From: Sphingobacteriaceae bacterium
GTDB taxonomy: Bacteria > Bacteroidota > Bacteroidia > B-17B0 > Aurantibacillaceae
Length of the DNA stretch: 64,000 nucleotides
Direction: 5' to 3'
NCBI GenBank assembly: GCA_947480015.1
Contig: CANKBS010000015.1
Coordinates: 1-64,000, forward strand
A program made the translations under genes and the position numbers. Shown here one piece after another: positions 54,646 through 63,810 of this stretch (position 1 is its first letter; each line of letters begins with the position of its first letter). The notes under the pieces were generated by a model that worked only from the letters and a program-made list of their open reading frames with translations, ran no database searches and was not told the DNA's origin.

Positions 54646-55262
54646 TGCGAACTTCAATTCAACTAATTGGTGTAGCCTTTATTTGCCTTTTGTTATTTTC
54701 GGTTTTTTCTTTTAAAGATAACAGCGGCCTAACCGAGGTGTTTAATTTAAAGCTAAGAAACGCCAATGGTAAACCAACGGCATTAAGTGATTACAAGCTG
54801 ACAAAGGGTTTAATGCTTGTATTCACATGCAACCACTGCCCTTTTGCCAAACTCTATCCGGCTCGATTTAACGAACTTAATAAAAAGTATAGTCCAAAAG
54901 GAGTGCCATTAATTGCCATAAGTTCTACCGACACCATAACTTATGAAGAAGATGGTTTTGAGCAAATGAAAAAAGTTGCCGGCAAAAAGCATTTTAATTT
55001 TGATTATTTGTTTGACGACATGCAAATTCTGGCTAAAAAATTTGGTGCCGATAAAACACCTCATGCTTTTCTGTTATGGAAGAATGGGAATGATTGGCAA
55101 ATAAGGTATAGCGGTGCAATTGATGATAACGGTGCCGAACCTGATAAAGTAACGGAGCCATACCTGGCTATGGCGGTAGATTCGATGTTAATGGGAAAAG
55201 AACCTCCCTATGCCAGCACAAAATCTATTGGCTGCCAAATTCATTTCAGACCAAAAAAATAA
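54645..55262 (+). CDS. thioredoxin/peroxiredoxin-like family protein, exported or membrane-anchored
   Basis: The protein has 205 residues. An N-terminal hydrophobic segment (IQLIGVAFICLLLFSVFSF) is followed by a thioredoxin fold with TCNHCPFAKLY (Cys62, Cys65), VPLIAISSTD, HFNFDYLFDDMQILAKKFGADKTPHAF and FGADKTPHAFLLW with the cis-Pro region. CxxC with a Pro after it fits AhpC/TSA-like or TlpA-like reductases. It closes the cluster, directly overlapping the multicopper oxidase. It may keep cysteines of the cluster proteins, or copper, reduced; that is inference. Confidence 0.85.
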   Translation: MRTSIQLIGVAFICLLLFSVFSFKDNSGLTEVFNLKLRNANGKPTALSDYKLTKGLMLVFTCNHCPFAKLYPARFNELNKKYSPKGVPLIAISSTDTITYEEDGFEQMKKVAGKKHFNFDYLFDDMQILAKKFGADKTPHAFLLWKNGNDWQIRYSGAIDDNGAEPDKVTEPYLAMAVDSMLMGKEPPYASTKSIGCQIHFRPKK

Positions 55263-55379
55263 GAAAAAAAACTGTTAGCATTCAGGTGATTATGCAGCTT
55301 ATTTGTTATGCATGGTTTCCTCGGAACAAGAATGACAGATAAATCCCACCTTTGTATTGCCAATGCGGCCAATTAAACT

Positions 55380-55478
55380 ATGCGTGGTGAAATGAGAGAT
55401 GAGCTAACCAAAGAAAATTTAAAGACGCTGTTATATCACTTAATAGAGCAGATTAACTTGCTTGAAAACAATAAATAA
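55380..55478 (+). CDS. possible 32-residue peptide ORF
   Basis: ATG at 55380 opens a 33-codon frame, rich in Lys, Glu and Leu, that predicts a single amphipathic helix (LKTLLYHLIEQINLLE). It has no family I know. It lies in the gap after the copper cluster and before a lipoprotein gene. It could be a chance ORF or the scar of a longer gene, so the evidence is weak. Confidence 0.2.
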   Translation: MRGEMRDELTKENLKTLLYHLIEQINLLENNK

Positions 55479-55509
55479 GAATTAATATCGTTATCTGAAA
55501 AAACATCCT

Positions 55510-55725
55510 ATGAAAGTACCCGGCTTATTGTGTGTTTTGTTTTTTGGGCTGTTTTTTACCGCTTGTCAAAAAGAGTACACCTGTTATTGTACCAATCCGG
55601 GAGGTACCTCCAAGGCTTTCAGTGTAAAGGAATCAAAGAATAATGCCGAGAGCGAATGTAAAAAATATTACGATAATAATTTTGGAAGTATCCCCTGGAA
55701 TGAAACAACCTGTGAAATAAAATAA
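55510..55725 (+). CDS. small cysteine-rich lipoprotein
   Basis: The protein has 71 residues. A signal peptide (MKVPGLLCVLFFGLFFTAC) ends in a lipobox Cys19, followed by QKEYTCYCTNPGG and two further cysteines (ESECKKYY, TTCEIK), so two disulfides are possible. Short lipoproteins of this pattern are common in Bacteroidota but have no known role. It stands alone, converging with a thioesterase gene 16 bases downstream. Confidence 0.75.
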   Translation: MKVPGLLCVLFFGLFFTACQKEYTCYCTNPGGTSKAFSVKESKNNAESECKKYYDNNFGSIPWNETTCEIK

Positions 55726-55741
55726 TTGAAATTTAAATAGC

Positions 55742-56164
55742 TCAGAGATTTCTTCCTTCCATGTTCTCCATTTTTAATTTAAGATTAGTTGTAATGCGCG
55801 TTTTCACTTTTTTTGCGTAATCATACAGCACCAACACATCACTCGTTTCAGCAGCTACTTGTTCTTGCTGGTTTATAATGCGATGACGCAATTGAAAACT
55901 GGTATTTTTAATCCAATCGAGTCTGGTTTGCACCTCAATATCACCCGGATAATACAAGGGTATTTTAAACTGGCACTGTGAGGAGGCTACCACAAAACTC
56001 AGCTTCCCTGCTTCCATGGTGGATGTTAAGCCAAGGGCCTCGCAATAGGCCAATCGACTTGCTTGGGCATATTTAAAAAAGGCTACATTATTTACATGTC
56101 CAAATAAATCCAAATCGGCCCAATCAATACGAAGTTTTATTTTTATTTTGAATTCGATATCCAT
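55742..56164 (-). CDS. acyl-CoA thioesterase-like protein (4HBT hotdog fold)
   Basis: The protein has 140 residues. The motif DWADLDLFGHVNNVAFFKY (Asp19) is the catalytic signature of 4-hydroxybenzoyl-CoA thioesterase/YbgC-type hotdog enzymes. IPLYYPGDIEVQTRL and SFQLRHRI follow in the usual order. It cleaves acyl-CoA; the natural substrate is not clear. A terminator stem for the upstream universal stress gene lies before it, so it is transcribed on its own or from a promoter near 56180. Confidence 0.9.
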   Translation of the reverse strand: MDIEFKIKIKLRIDWADLDLFGHVNNVAFFKYAQASRLAYCEALGLTSTMEAGKLSFVVASSQCQFKIPLYYPGDIEVQTRLDWIKNTSFQLRHRIINQQEQVAAETSDVLVLYDYAKKVKTRITTNLKLKMENMEGRNL

Positions 56165-56194
56165 GCGGTAAGTTCATTGATCCATAAAAAAATA

Positions 56195-56224
56195 AACCTC
56201 CATAAAACTGAATTTATGGAGGTT
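56195..56224 (-). terminator. terminator of the second universal stress protein gene
   Basis: AACCTCCATAAA (56195-56206) and TTTATGGAGGTT (56213-56224) form a perfect 12-bp stem with a 6-base loop and a T-rich minus-strand tail. Confidence 0.85.
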
Positions 56225-56241
56225 CACATAATCGTATCTTG

Positions 56242-57144
56242 TTAAGAACCGCTAGTTCCCGGTAATGAAGTGGTATCTTCTGCAGAGAAAATATTGGCAG
56301 GCTTAATGGCAATAACAGGAACCTTACTATGGTGGATGATTTGTTGCGAATACGGCCCTAAAAAGAAACCACTTAATTCAGCATCTTGATCGGTCATAAT
56401 AACCGCTAAATCAGCTCCAATGCTATCGATATAATTAACAGTACCAGTTGCTCTGTTCTTTAAATTCTTCAACACTTCGGTATGCACAATCACCGATGTT
56501 TCTGCTGCCAGTTCTTTTATTTGCTTTAAAATGGTTTCCATTTCCCCTTGGTCTGATCCTTCATCGGTACCTAACAAACCAACAGCATGAATCACTGCTC
56601 CGAATTTCTTCGCTAATTCAATGGTGAAATTAACCTTCTGACGGGAATTAACACCCATATCAATTGGCATCACGATTTTATGGTAACCCTTGTGCTCTGC
56701 AACACTATTCATGGCCATGGTAGGGCAAACCGACTTAGTAATTACTTTTAGTGCAACCGAGCCTATCACCAATTCTTCAACCGGCGAATAGCCATGCGTA
56801 CCCATAACAATGAGTCCGGCATCAATTTCCTTAGCCACATTGGTTACTTCAGAACTAGGAGAACCCGTTTTAATGATAATTTGTGGATTTACCCCATATT
56901 CTTTGCTCACATCGGCAGCCAATTGGGCCAACTTTTCAGACGCTTTGGTTTCAATCTCACCCATATCGAGGGTTACAATGGGTAAAAACATATTTTGCGA
57001 GGCATAATGAGTGTTCACCACATGCAATAAAAACAAATCGCCCTTGGTTAACTGGGCTATAAATGCCCCATGTTTAATGGCCAATAATGAGGTCTCACTA
57101 AAATCGACAGGGATTAAAATTTTGGACGAATGAAAATGAATCAT
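56242..57144 (-). CDS. universal stress protein, two tandem USP domains
   Basis: From ATG 57144 the protein has 300 residues; ATG 57177 would add an atypical N-terminus. Each half has a USP fold: KILIPVDFSETSLLAIKHGAFIAQ, GLIVMGTHGYSPVEELVIGSVALKVITKSVCPT (nucleotide-binding GxHG...GSV loop), then KIVMPIDMGVNSRQKVNFTIELAK and FFLGPYSQQIIHHSKVPVIAIKP. The first half keeps the ATP-binding motif better than the 33353 homologue. It ends at a strong terminator. Confidence 0.87.
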   Translation of the reverse strand: MIHFHSSKILIPVDFSETSLLAIKHGAFIAQLTKGDLFLLHVVNTHYASQNMFLPIVTLDMGEIETKASEKLAQLAADVSKEYGVNPQIIIKTGSPSSEVTNVAKEIDAGLIVMGTHGYSPVEELVIGSVALKVITKSVCPTMAMNSVAEHKGYHKIVMPIDMGVNSRQKVNFTIELAKKFGAVIHAVGLLGTDEGSDQGEMETILKQIKELAAETSVIVHTEVLKNLKNRATGTVNYIDSIGADLAVIMTDQDAELSGFFLGPYSQQIIHHSKVPVIAIKPANIFSAEDTTSLPGTSGS

Positions 57145-57208
57145 AAAATTTTTTTTTATTTGTTTAAAGGTAGACAATAATTTTTTTTAAAAAAATGACC
57201 TAAAGCAT

Positions 57209-58903
57209 CTACACCGCTAATTTTTTATAACGCGGCCGTTTAGGTTCCACATTACCCAGGCGTTTTTTACGGTTCTCTTCATACTCACTATATCCACCTT
57301 CAAACCAATATACCGAACTATCTCCTTCAAAGGCTAAAATATGGGTACACACCCGGTCTAAAAACCACCTGTCATGACTAATAATTACGGCACAACCGGC
57401 AAAATTTTCCAAACCTTCTTCTAAAGCACGTAGGGTGTTCACATCCAGGTCATTGGTTGGCTCATCTAGCAGCAATACATTTCCTTCTTCCTTTAAAGCC
57501 ATGGCTAAGTGCAACCGATTTCGTTCACCACCCGATAATACCGAAACTTTTTTCCCCTGATCGCTACCGGCAAAATTAAAGCGCGAAATATAGGCTCTGG
57601 AGTTCATTGGACGTCCGCCTAATAATAAGTTCTCTAAACCACCGCTAATAACGTCATACACGGTTTTATTCGGATCGAGTTCCTTATGATTTTGATCCAC
57701 ATAACCAATCTTAACGGTTGGTCCTACTTTAAACTCACCTCCGTTTGGTTTTTCCTCACCCATAATCATGCGAAACAGTGTGGTTTTACCGGCACCATTC
57801 GGACCAATAATACCTACAATGCCGGCGGGTGGTAATTTAAAGTTAAGACCTTCGTATAATAAGCGATCACCAAATCCTTTCGATACATCTATGGCTTCAA
57901 TAACTTCGGTACCAAGGCGCGGACCGTTAGGAATAAAGATCTCCAGATTTTCTTCTTTGCTCTTGGCATCCTCGCCCAGCATTTTTTCGTAATTATTTAA
58001 TCTGGCTTTTTGTTTTACGCCACGGCCCTTAACACCCTGACGCACCCAGTCTAACTCACGGGCTAAGGTTTTCTGACGTTTACTTTCGGTTTTTTCTTCC
58101 TGTTTTAAACGTGCTCCTTTTTGCTCTAACCAGCTGCTGTAATTGCCTTTCCATGGAATACCTTCTCCACGGTCTAATTCAAGTATCCACCCGGCTACGT
58201 TATCTAAGAAATATCTATCGTGGGTTACCGCTATGATGGTACCCTTGTATTGTTGTAAATGTTGTTCTAACCAATCCACACTTTCGGCATCGAGGTGATT
58301 GGTAGGCTCATCGAGTAATAAAATATCCGGTTCTTGTAATAACAATCGACATAAGGCTACACGGCGACGCTCACCACCCGAAAGGACTTTAATGGAGGCG
58401 TCACTTTCAGGACAACGTAAAGCATCCATCGAGCGTTCCAAACGATTATCCAAATTCCAAAGATCGTGGTGATCAATTTCTTCCTGCAGTTTAGCTTGAC
58501 GATTGATTAATTTATCCATTTTATCCGGATCGTTAAGTATTTCCTCATCTCCAAATTTGTTATTCACTTCCTCATACTCGTTTAGAATGTCCACATATTT
58601 TTGAACGCCTTCTCGCACCACTTCAATAACAGTTTTGCTTTCATCCAACTTTGGTTCCTGTTCAAGCATGCCAATGGAATAGCCGGGTGATTGGTGAATT
58701 TCTCCAATATAATCCTTATCCATACCCGCCATGATGCGTAATAAAGTCGATTTTCCGGAGCCATTTAAACCTAATACACCAATTTTGGCGCCATAATAAA
58801 ATGAGATATAAATATCTTTTAAAACCTGTTTTTGTGGTGGATGGATCTTGGATACATTCACCATGCTAAAAATAATCTGACGTCCTTCAGGAGTTGCTGA
58901 CAT
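57209..58903 (-). CDS. ettA: energy-dependent translational throttle protein EttA (ABC-F)
   Basis: EttA binds the ribosomal E site and tunes translation to cellular energy. The 564-residue protein has NBD1 Walker A GLNGSGKST (45-53), Walker [12 protein letters not shown] and LSGGERRRVALCRLL. The arm and linker follow (RLKQEEKTESKRQKTLARELDWVRQG). NBD2 has GPNGAGKTT, LSGGERNRLHLAMAL and [11 protein letters not shown]. Length and the conserved basic C-terminus (ENRKKRLGNVEPKRPRYKKL) fit EttA rather than Uup or YheS. Monocistronic as far as can be seen. Confidence 0.94.
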   Translation of the reverse strand: MSATPEGRQIIFSMVNVSKIHPPQKQVLKDIYISFYYGAKIGVLGLNGSGKSTLLRIMAGMDKDYIGEIHQSPGYSIGMLEQEPKLDESKTVIEVVREGVQKYVDILNEYEEVNNKFGDEEILNDPDKMDKLINRQAKLQEEIDHHDLWNLDNRLERSMDALRCPESDASIKVLSGGERRRVALCRLLLQEPDILLLDEPTNHLDAESVDWLEQHLQQYKGTIIAVTHDRYFLDNVAGWILELDRGEGIPWKGNYSSWLEQKGARLKQEEKTESKRQKTLARELDWVRQGVKGRGVKQKARLNNYEKMLGEDAKSKEENLEIFIPNGPRLGTEVIEAIDVSKGFGDRLLYEGLNFKLPPAGIVGIIGPNGAGKTTLFRMIMGEEKPNGGEFKVGPTVKIGYVDQNHKELDPNKTVYDVISGGLENLLLGGRPMNSRAYISRFNFAGSDQGKKVSVLSGGERNRLHLAMALKEEGNVLLLDEPTNDLDVNTLRALEEGLENFAGCAVIISHDRWFLDRVCTHILAFEGDSSVYWFEGGYSEYEENRKKRLGNVEPKRPRYKKLAV

Positions 58904-59100
58904 ATATAAAAATTTAAGACTTTAAAGTTAATGATTGTTTGATGATTTAAAAACGAAACTTGATGCGTTACAACCAAAATAAAGAATTAGATCGGATAAA
59001 TTTCAGGCCTGGCGTTCAATAAATAAATTGAGCGCTATTTAGTAATCAATTAACCGAAATCATGCTTTTAATGTGCTAATAATGCTAAATTCGCTTATTT

Positions 59101-60564
59101 ATGAGTAGTACAGGTTATTCTATTAGTAAAACATCGTTTTTAAAATTCGAACAATGCAACAAGGCTTTTTTCTTATATAAAACCCATCCCTATTTACGTG
59201 ACAAACTAAGTAAGGATAAGCAACTCACTTTTAAACGTGGGCATGATGTTGGTTTTTTTGCCCAGCAATTATTTCCAGGCGGAAGAGATGTTTCCAAAGA
59301 AACAAAAAGCTCGTTACAAGCGGCGGCACTGACATTAACGCTTATCCAAGAAAAACTTCCGGTTATTTACGAAGCAACTTTTTTGTTTAATGGCGTGTTA
59401 ATTATGGCCGATATGTTATGTCTAGATAACGGTAAATACACTGCTTATGAAGTAAAAAGTTCGATTAAAATTTCGGAAACCTATTTGAAGGATGCCTATT
59501 TACAATATTATGTGTTAAAAAATTCTCTCGTCGAGTTTGACGATCTTTATTTGGTGACACTCAATTCAGATTATATTTTGGATACTGAAATTGAAGCCAA
59601 AAAATTATTTAAAAAACGAAGCGTAAAACTAAAAGCTGAAGAGAATTTTCCCTATTTTGATCATAAAATTAAAGAAGCTCATTTTCTGCTTGAGCAAAAT
59701 ATCATTCCCAATATTGGCATCGGTAAACAGTGTTTCAGGCCCTACCAGTGCGACTTTTTCGGTAATTGTTGGAAAGAAACCATTAGTGAAAAAAGTATTT
59801 TTAACATGCCGTTTCTCGACAAAGGATTGTTGTTTGAATGGTTTCACATGGGCACCAAACATATTGATCAACTAACGGATGAGCTACTTGAAAAGGATTT
59901 ATTAATTCGTGTAAGAAACTCATTTCTTAATCAGAAGGCCATCGTTCAAAAAGAAAAAATAATTCGTTTCCTTTCCGATATTAAACATCCAGTGGCAGCC
60001 ATGGATATGGAGATCTGGAGTCCTGCTATACCCCAACTAAATGGCACAAAACCCTTCGAACAAATTCCATTTTTAGTGTGTGTTTTTGAAGGTGAAAAAA
60101 GCAGCTCTTTTTTTATAGGAAACGCCAATGATCAGCGAATCGAATTCGCACACCAATTAATCGCACTCACCAAACACTTTGCAAGCATTTTGGTGTACGA
60201 CAAAACCATGGAAATTAATGCCATTAATAACCTTTTAAACCTAGCACCTGAATTAAGGCTGGAGTTGGATGCTCTAAAGTCTAAAATGAAAGATGTGTTT
60301 GATGTTTTTTTAAATCTGGATTATTACCACCCGGGCTTTAAAAGTAACTTTTCATTAAAAGTGGTCGCTTCTACTCTGTTACCTGAAATAAATTATAGCG
60401 TTATTGGATCTGGACTTGAAGCCATGAATTATTATGACCAATATCGTTTGGCAGACAACGACCTTGAAAAAGAACGAATTAAGGCTGAATTGATTGACTA
60501 TTGTAATACCGACAGTGAAGCCACTTTTAAGATTGTGGACTTTTTACAAAAGCTTGTAAAATAA
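59101..60564 (+). CDS. DUF2779 protein, PD-(D/E)XK nuclease-like with Fe-S-type cysteines
   Basis: The protein has 487 residues. The N-terminal half resembles Cas4/RecB-type nucleases: SKTSFLKFEQCNKAFFLY (Cys19), KRGHDVG (His48), ADMLCLDNGKYTAYEVKSS with Asp104, Glu117 and Lys119 as the PD-(D/E)XK centre, and a C-terminal CFRPYQCDFFGNC triad (Cys211, Cys217, Cys223). With Cys19 these could hold a 4Fe-4S cluster. The second half starts AAMDMEIWSPAIPQLNGTKP (Asp302, Glu304), the conserved part of DUF2779, which looks like a DEDD exonuclease-type core. It is not beside cas or rec genes. Activity is inferred, and the biological role is unknown. Confidence 0.82.
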   Translation: MSSTGYSISKTSFLKFEQCNKAFFLYKTHPYLRDKLSKDKQLTFKRGHDVGFFAQQLFPGGRDVSKETKSSLQAAALTLTLIQEKLPVIYEATFLFNGVLIMADMLCLDNGKYTAYEVKSSIKISETYLKDAYLQYYVLKNSLVEFDDLYLVTLNSDYILDTEIEAKKLFKKRSVKLKAEENFPYFDHKIKEAHFLLEQNIIPNIGIGKQCFRPYQCDFFGNCWKETISEKSIFNMPFLDKGLLFEWFHMGTKHIDQLTDELLEKDLLIRVRNSFLNQKAIVQKEKIIRFLSDIKHPVAAMDMEIWSPAIPQLNGTKPFEQIPFLVCVFEGEKSSSFFIGNANDQRIEFAHQLIALTKHFASILVYDKTMEINAINNLLNLAPELRLELDALKSKMKDVFDVFLNLDYYHPGFKSNFSLKVVASTLLPEINYSVIGSGLEAMNYYDQYRLADNDLEKERIKAELIDYCNTDSEATFKIVDFLQKLVK

Positions 60565-60566
60565 AA

Positions 60567-60592
60567 AAACCTCTGATTTTCATCAGAGGTTT
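60567..60592. terminator. bidirectional terminator between convergent genes
   Basis: AAACCTCTGAT (60567-60577) and ATCAGAGGTTT (60582-60592) form an 11-bp stem with a 4-base loop. A-runs and T-runs flank it, so it serves the plus-strand nuclease-like gene and the minus-strand lipoprotein gene. Confidence 0.85.
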
Positions 60593-60611
60593 TTTAGAAT
60601 TTAGCAAATTA

Positions 60612-60881
60612 CTAATGTTTTTTGCCACCTTTTTTAGATGCAGCAGCAATAGAATCAGCCATGTGAGTTGAATCAGCCATATGTTTAGCGTTCATTTCCA
60701 TAGCAGCTTTTTCAGCTTCAGCAGCTACAGCAGCAGCTGAATCTTGTTTAGCTTTTTCTACAGCAGCAATTGAATCTTCTTGTAGTTGTTTGCGTTTTTC
60801 CATTTCTTCTTTAGAAGGACCGCAAGAAACAAATGCAGTTGTCATAGCAGCAACAGCAATAATTGATAATACTTTTTTCAT
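60612..60881 (-). CDS. small alanine/lysine-rich lipoprotein
   Basis: The protein has 89 residues. The lipobox is at VSCG (Cys20) after MKKVLSIIAVAAMTTAF. The mature part is a long charged helix (KEEMEKRKQLQEDSIAAVEKAKQDSAAAV) with three similar stretches containing DS(I/T) and MADS. It ends with KKGGKKH. It resembles the Lpp-like coiled-coil lipoproteins in shape, but not in sequence; the function is unknown. A strong promoter sits at 60911-60943, so it is probably highly expressed. Confidence 0.75.
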   Translation of the reverse strand: MKKVLSIIAVAAMTTAFVSCGPSKEEMEKRKQLQEDSIAAVEKAKQDSAAAVAAEAEKAAMEMNAKHMADSTHMADSIAAASKKGGKKH

Positions 60882-60910
60882 CTTTAAATTTTGTTTTTTT
60901 AATTTGGGAG

Positions 60911-60943
60911 CAAAAATACATTTTTTTTAACTGAAAATACAAA
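60911..60943 (-). promoter_or_regulatory. promoter of the small lipoprotein gene
   Basis: On the minus strand TTTG (complement of 60940-60943) is followed after 21 bases by TATTTTTG (complement of 60911-60918), a full Bacteroidota promoter match. Confidence 0.75.
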
Positions 60944-61029
60944 AAAACACAATTTCTTGAATATTTTTTTTAACAGTTCACTTGTTAATTCCCAAAAAAT
61001 AAAGATTATGCCTAATTTTAAGCTCTCAT

Positions 61030-62058
61030 ATGTATTCATTTATCAAAAAACTCCTTTTCCTGTTAAACCCCGAAAAGGCTCACCACCTAACCTTTTCACT
61101 GATTCGCTTCCCCGGATTTTCATCCATTGGCAGCAAACTGTTTAATAAAAAGGACCCTAGACTCAAAAAAACGGTATTTGGACTCACTTTTAACAATTCG
61201 GTGGGTTTAGCCGCCGGTTTAGATAAAAATGCCATTGCTTTTAACGAATTGGGCGATTTAGGCTTTGGATTTATTGAAATTGGCACCGTAACCCCTAAGC
61301 CTCAACCGGGTAACGATTTACCCCGCTTATTTCGATTACCAAAAGATGAGGCCCTTATAAACCGTATGGGCTTTAATAATGAAGGCGTAATGGAAGCAGC
61401 AAAAAGACTCAAGCATAGGAAAGATAAAACAGTCCTAATTGGCGGAAATATTGGAAAAAACAAACTCACTCCAAACGAAAATGCGGTAGATGACTATGTG
61501 ATTTGTTTTAATGAATTATTTGATGTAGTAGATTATTTTGTGGTGAATGTTTCCTCACCCAATACCCCGAATTTAAGAGCCCTGCAAGAAAAAGAACCGC
61601 TTACGGCCTTACTTAGAACCTTACAAGACCTTAACAACCAAAAAACAAAACAAAAACCCATCCTATTAAAAATTGCGCCTGATCTTACTGACTTACAATT
61701 AGATGATATTATTGATATTATTAAATCTACTAAAATAGCCGGAATCATTGCCACCAATACCACCATTAGCCGAGATGGACTGAGCTACGAAAAGGCAGAA
61801 GTTGAAAACTTGGGAGCCGGTGGACTCAGCGGCAAACCTCTCACCAAAAGAAGTACCGACGTGATTCGTTACCTAAAAAACCATTCAAACAATGCATTTC
61901 CCATTATTGGTGTAGGTGGTATTCACAGTGCCGCCGATGCCCTTGAGAAATTGGATGCCGGTGCCGATCTTATTCAACTTTACACCGGATTTATTTACCA
62001 CGGTCCGGCCCTCATTAAAGAAATTAATAACAGTCTCTTAAACCGCCAACATGCTTAA
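61030..62058 (+). CDS. pyrD: dihydroorotate dehydrogenase (quinone), class 2
   Basis: Oxidises dihydroorotate to orotate in pyrimidine synthesis using quinone. The 342-residue length and the N-terminal hydrophobic helix ([20 protein letters not shown]) are class 2 features. [75 protein letters not shown] and [30 protein letters not shown] are diagnostic. The catalytic Ser is in the VSSPNT motif. It overlaps the HMG-CoA lyase gene by 8 bases. Confidence 0.96.
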   Translation: MYSFIKKLLFLLNPEKAHHLTFSLIRFPGFSSIGSKLFNKKDPRLKKTVFGLTFNNSVGLAAGLDKNAIAFNELGDLGFGFIEIGTVTPKPQPGNDLPRLFRLPKDEALINRMGFNNEGVMEAAKRLKHRKDKTVLIGGNIGKNKLTPNENAVDDYVICFNELFDVVDYFVVNVSSPNTPNLRALQEKEPLTALLRTLQDLNNQKTKQKPILLKIAPDLTDLQLDDIIDIIKSTKIAGIIATNTTISRDGLSYEKAEVENLGAGGLSGKPLTKRSTDVIRYLKNHSNNAFPIIGVGGIHSAADALEKLDAGADLIQLYTGFIYHGPALIKEINNSLLNRQHA

Positions 62059-62908
62059 ACTAACGGAGTGTCCACGTGATGCCATGCAAGGCATAAAACA
62101 ACAAATTCCAACCGATTTAAAAGTTGCCTATTTAAATAAACTTTTAAAAATTGGTTTTGATACCCTCGATTTTGGAAGTTTTGTTTCACCCAAGGCCATA
62201 CCGCAGATGCAAGATACCGCAGCGGTTTTAAAACAACTCGACCTCTCCTCCACCTCAACTAAATTACTGGCCATTATTGCCAACGAACGTGGGGCTCAGG
62301 AAGCCTGTTCTTTTGATGAAATTACTTATTTAGGTTTTCCTTTTTCAATTTCAGAAACCTTTCAAAAACGCAACACCAATTCAAGCATTGCCGAGTCGCT
62401 AAACCGGGTAAAAGAAATTCAGGACCTAGCCATCAAACACAATAAAAAATTATTGGTTTATATATCCATGGCTTTTGGTAATCCATATGGAGACGACTGG
62501 CACAGTGATATCGCCATAAACTGGTGTAAACGATTAAACCAATTAGGCATCACCAATCTGGCCTTGGCCGACACAACAGGTTCTTCCAATCCTCAATCCA
62601 TCACCACGCTTTTTTCCGCCGTGATTCCTGAATTAAAAAATAGTTCACTTGGCGCCCACTTACATTCTACCCGCGAAAAAGCCAACGAAAAAATAAAAGC
62701 AGCCTACAATGCTGGGTGCCGAAGTTTTGATGTTGCCATTCACGGATTTGGCGGCTGTCCAATGGCTGCCGATGATCTTACCGGAAACATTGCCACCGAA
62801 GACCTTGAGTTATTTGCAAGCAATCAAGAGCTTTCTCTTAAACTAAATAAAGCCGAACTCGATGCTGCTTATGAAGCTAGCTGGAAGATTTTTAATAACT
62901 TTCATTAA
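62051..62908 (+). CDS. hydroxymethylglutaryl-CoA lyase
   Basis: Splits HMG-CoA to acetoacetate and acetyl-CoA, the last step of leucine breakdown. The 285-residue TIM barrel shows the substrate-binding [89 protein letters not shown]. The catalytic Cys lies in GFGGCPMA, and the metal-binding His pair in HLHST. It overlaps pyrD by 8 bases on the same strand, so the two may be translated in a coupled manner, although their pathways are unrelated. Confidence 0.94.
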   Translation: MLKLTECPRDAMQGIKQQIPTDLKVAYLNKLLKIGFDTLDFGSFVSPKAIPQMQDTAAVLKQLDLSSTSTKLLAIIANERGAQEACSFDEITYLGFPFSISETFQKRNTNSSIAESLNRVKEIQDLAIKHNKKLLVYISMAFGNPYGDDWHSDIAINWCKRLNQLGITNLALADTTGSSNPQSITTLFSAVIPELKNSSLGAHLHSTREKANEKIKAAYNAGCRSFDVAIHGFGGCPMAADDLTGNIATEDLELFASNQELSLKLNKAELDAAYEASWKIFNNFH

Positions 62909-62949
62909 GACAAAAGCCGAAAATTGCCCATTATTAATTAATATTGTTT

Positions 62950-63810
62950 GTGATAAAATCATCAGGCATACTATTTCTGCTCTCTTTACTATCTGTTCAG
63001 GCAAACAGTCAAAACGAATTTGATAAATATGGTCCGCCTGGAAGCATTGTATACAGTGACCTTAAGGAGGCTTTAAAGTCAGATAAAAAGGTGTATAAAA
63101 TGGATTTGAGTTATCAAAAAATCGATCCAAAGGTATATGACAAACTTTCAAAACTCAGCGATCTTCAGGTTCTGAAATTATGCGGCAACGAGGTAACAGA
63201 CTATCCTAAAAACTTTGATGCACTCTTTAATCTTATTTATTTTGCTAGTTATAACAACAAATTCAAACAATTTCCCGAAAATTTACAACCTTATTCGAAT
63301 TTATATTATCTCGAAATTCAACACAGTCTTATCGACAGCATCCCGTCACGTATTGCCTATTTAAATAAATTACAAAGCTTTAAATTTGGGAATACCGACG
63401 ATACTTTAAGCCTGCCAACATCGCTCAAATTTTTAAAAAATCTAAAAGACTTGAGTTTGGAACATTGTATTTTGGATAGCATGCCTAAACAAGTGTTTCA
63501 GTTAAATGCACTTAATTTTTTAAGTCTGGTAAACACTAATACCTTTTACTTAAGTAAGCATTTTGAACGTTTGCCTAAACTTGAAGTTCTTATTGTAGAA
63601 AACAACGGCCTCACCAACATTCCTTTTGATATCTATAAAGCTCAAAAACTGCGAATCATTTCATTGAGAGGAAATAAGTTAACACGACTGCCTGACAGTA
63701 TTTCTCAATTGGAGAATCTGAGTTTGTTGGATTTGCGAGGTAATAATTTTGATGCTGAGGAGATAGAAAAACTGAAAGTTCTTTTGCCCGGATGCCAGAT
63801 TAGATTTTAA
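62950..63810 (+). CDS. exported leucine-rich repeat protein
   Basis: The protein has about 286 residues from GTG 62950, preferred because it gives signal peptide IKSSGILFLLSLLSVQANSQ; TTG 62944 is an alternative. It has about eight or nine LRR units of 22-24 residues (SKLSDLQVLKLCGNEVTDYP, LEVLIVENNGLTNIPFDIY, LRIISLRGNKLTRLPDSISQ). The repeat resembles the bacterial internalin/Lrr type found in surface proteins; ligand unknown. No sorting domain is seen. Its 3' end overlaps the convergent LysM gene by 11 bases. Confidence 0.82.
   Translation: MIKSSGILFLLSLLSVQANSQNEFDKYGPPGSIVYSDLKEALKSDKKVYKMDLSYQKIDPKVYDKLSKLSDLQVLKLCGNEVTDYPKNFDALFNLIYFASYNNKFKQFPENLQPYSNLYYLEIQHSLIDSIPSRIAYLNKLQSFKFGNTDDTLSLPTSLKFLKNLKDLSLEHCILDSMPKQVFQLNALNFLSLVNTNTFYLSKHFERLPKLEVLIVENNGLTNIPFDIYKAQKLRIISLRGNKLTRLPDSISQLENLSLLDLRGNNFDAEEIEKLKVLLPGCQIRF

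Noticed and set aside
55380-55478. 32-residue peptide as a firm gene
   Set aside because: Too short and without family support; kept only as low-confidence feature.
59101-60564. Defence system or Cas4 locus
   Set aside because: The Cas4-like protein has no cas genes, array or other defence genes nearby; the DUF2779 family is widespread.
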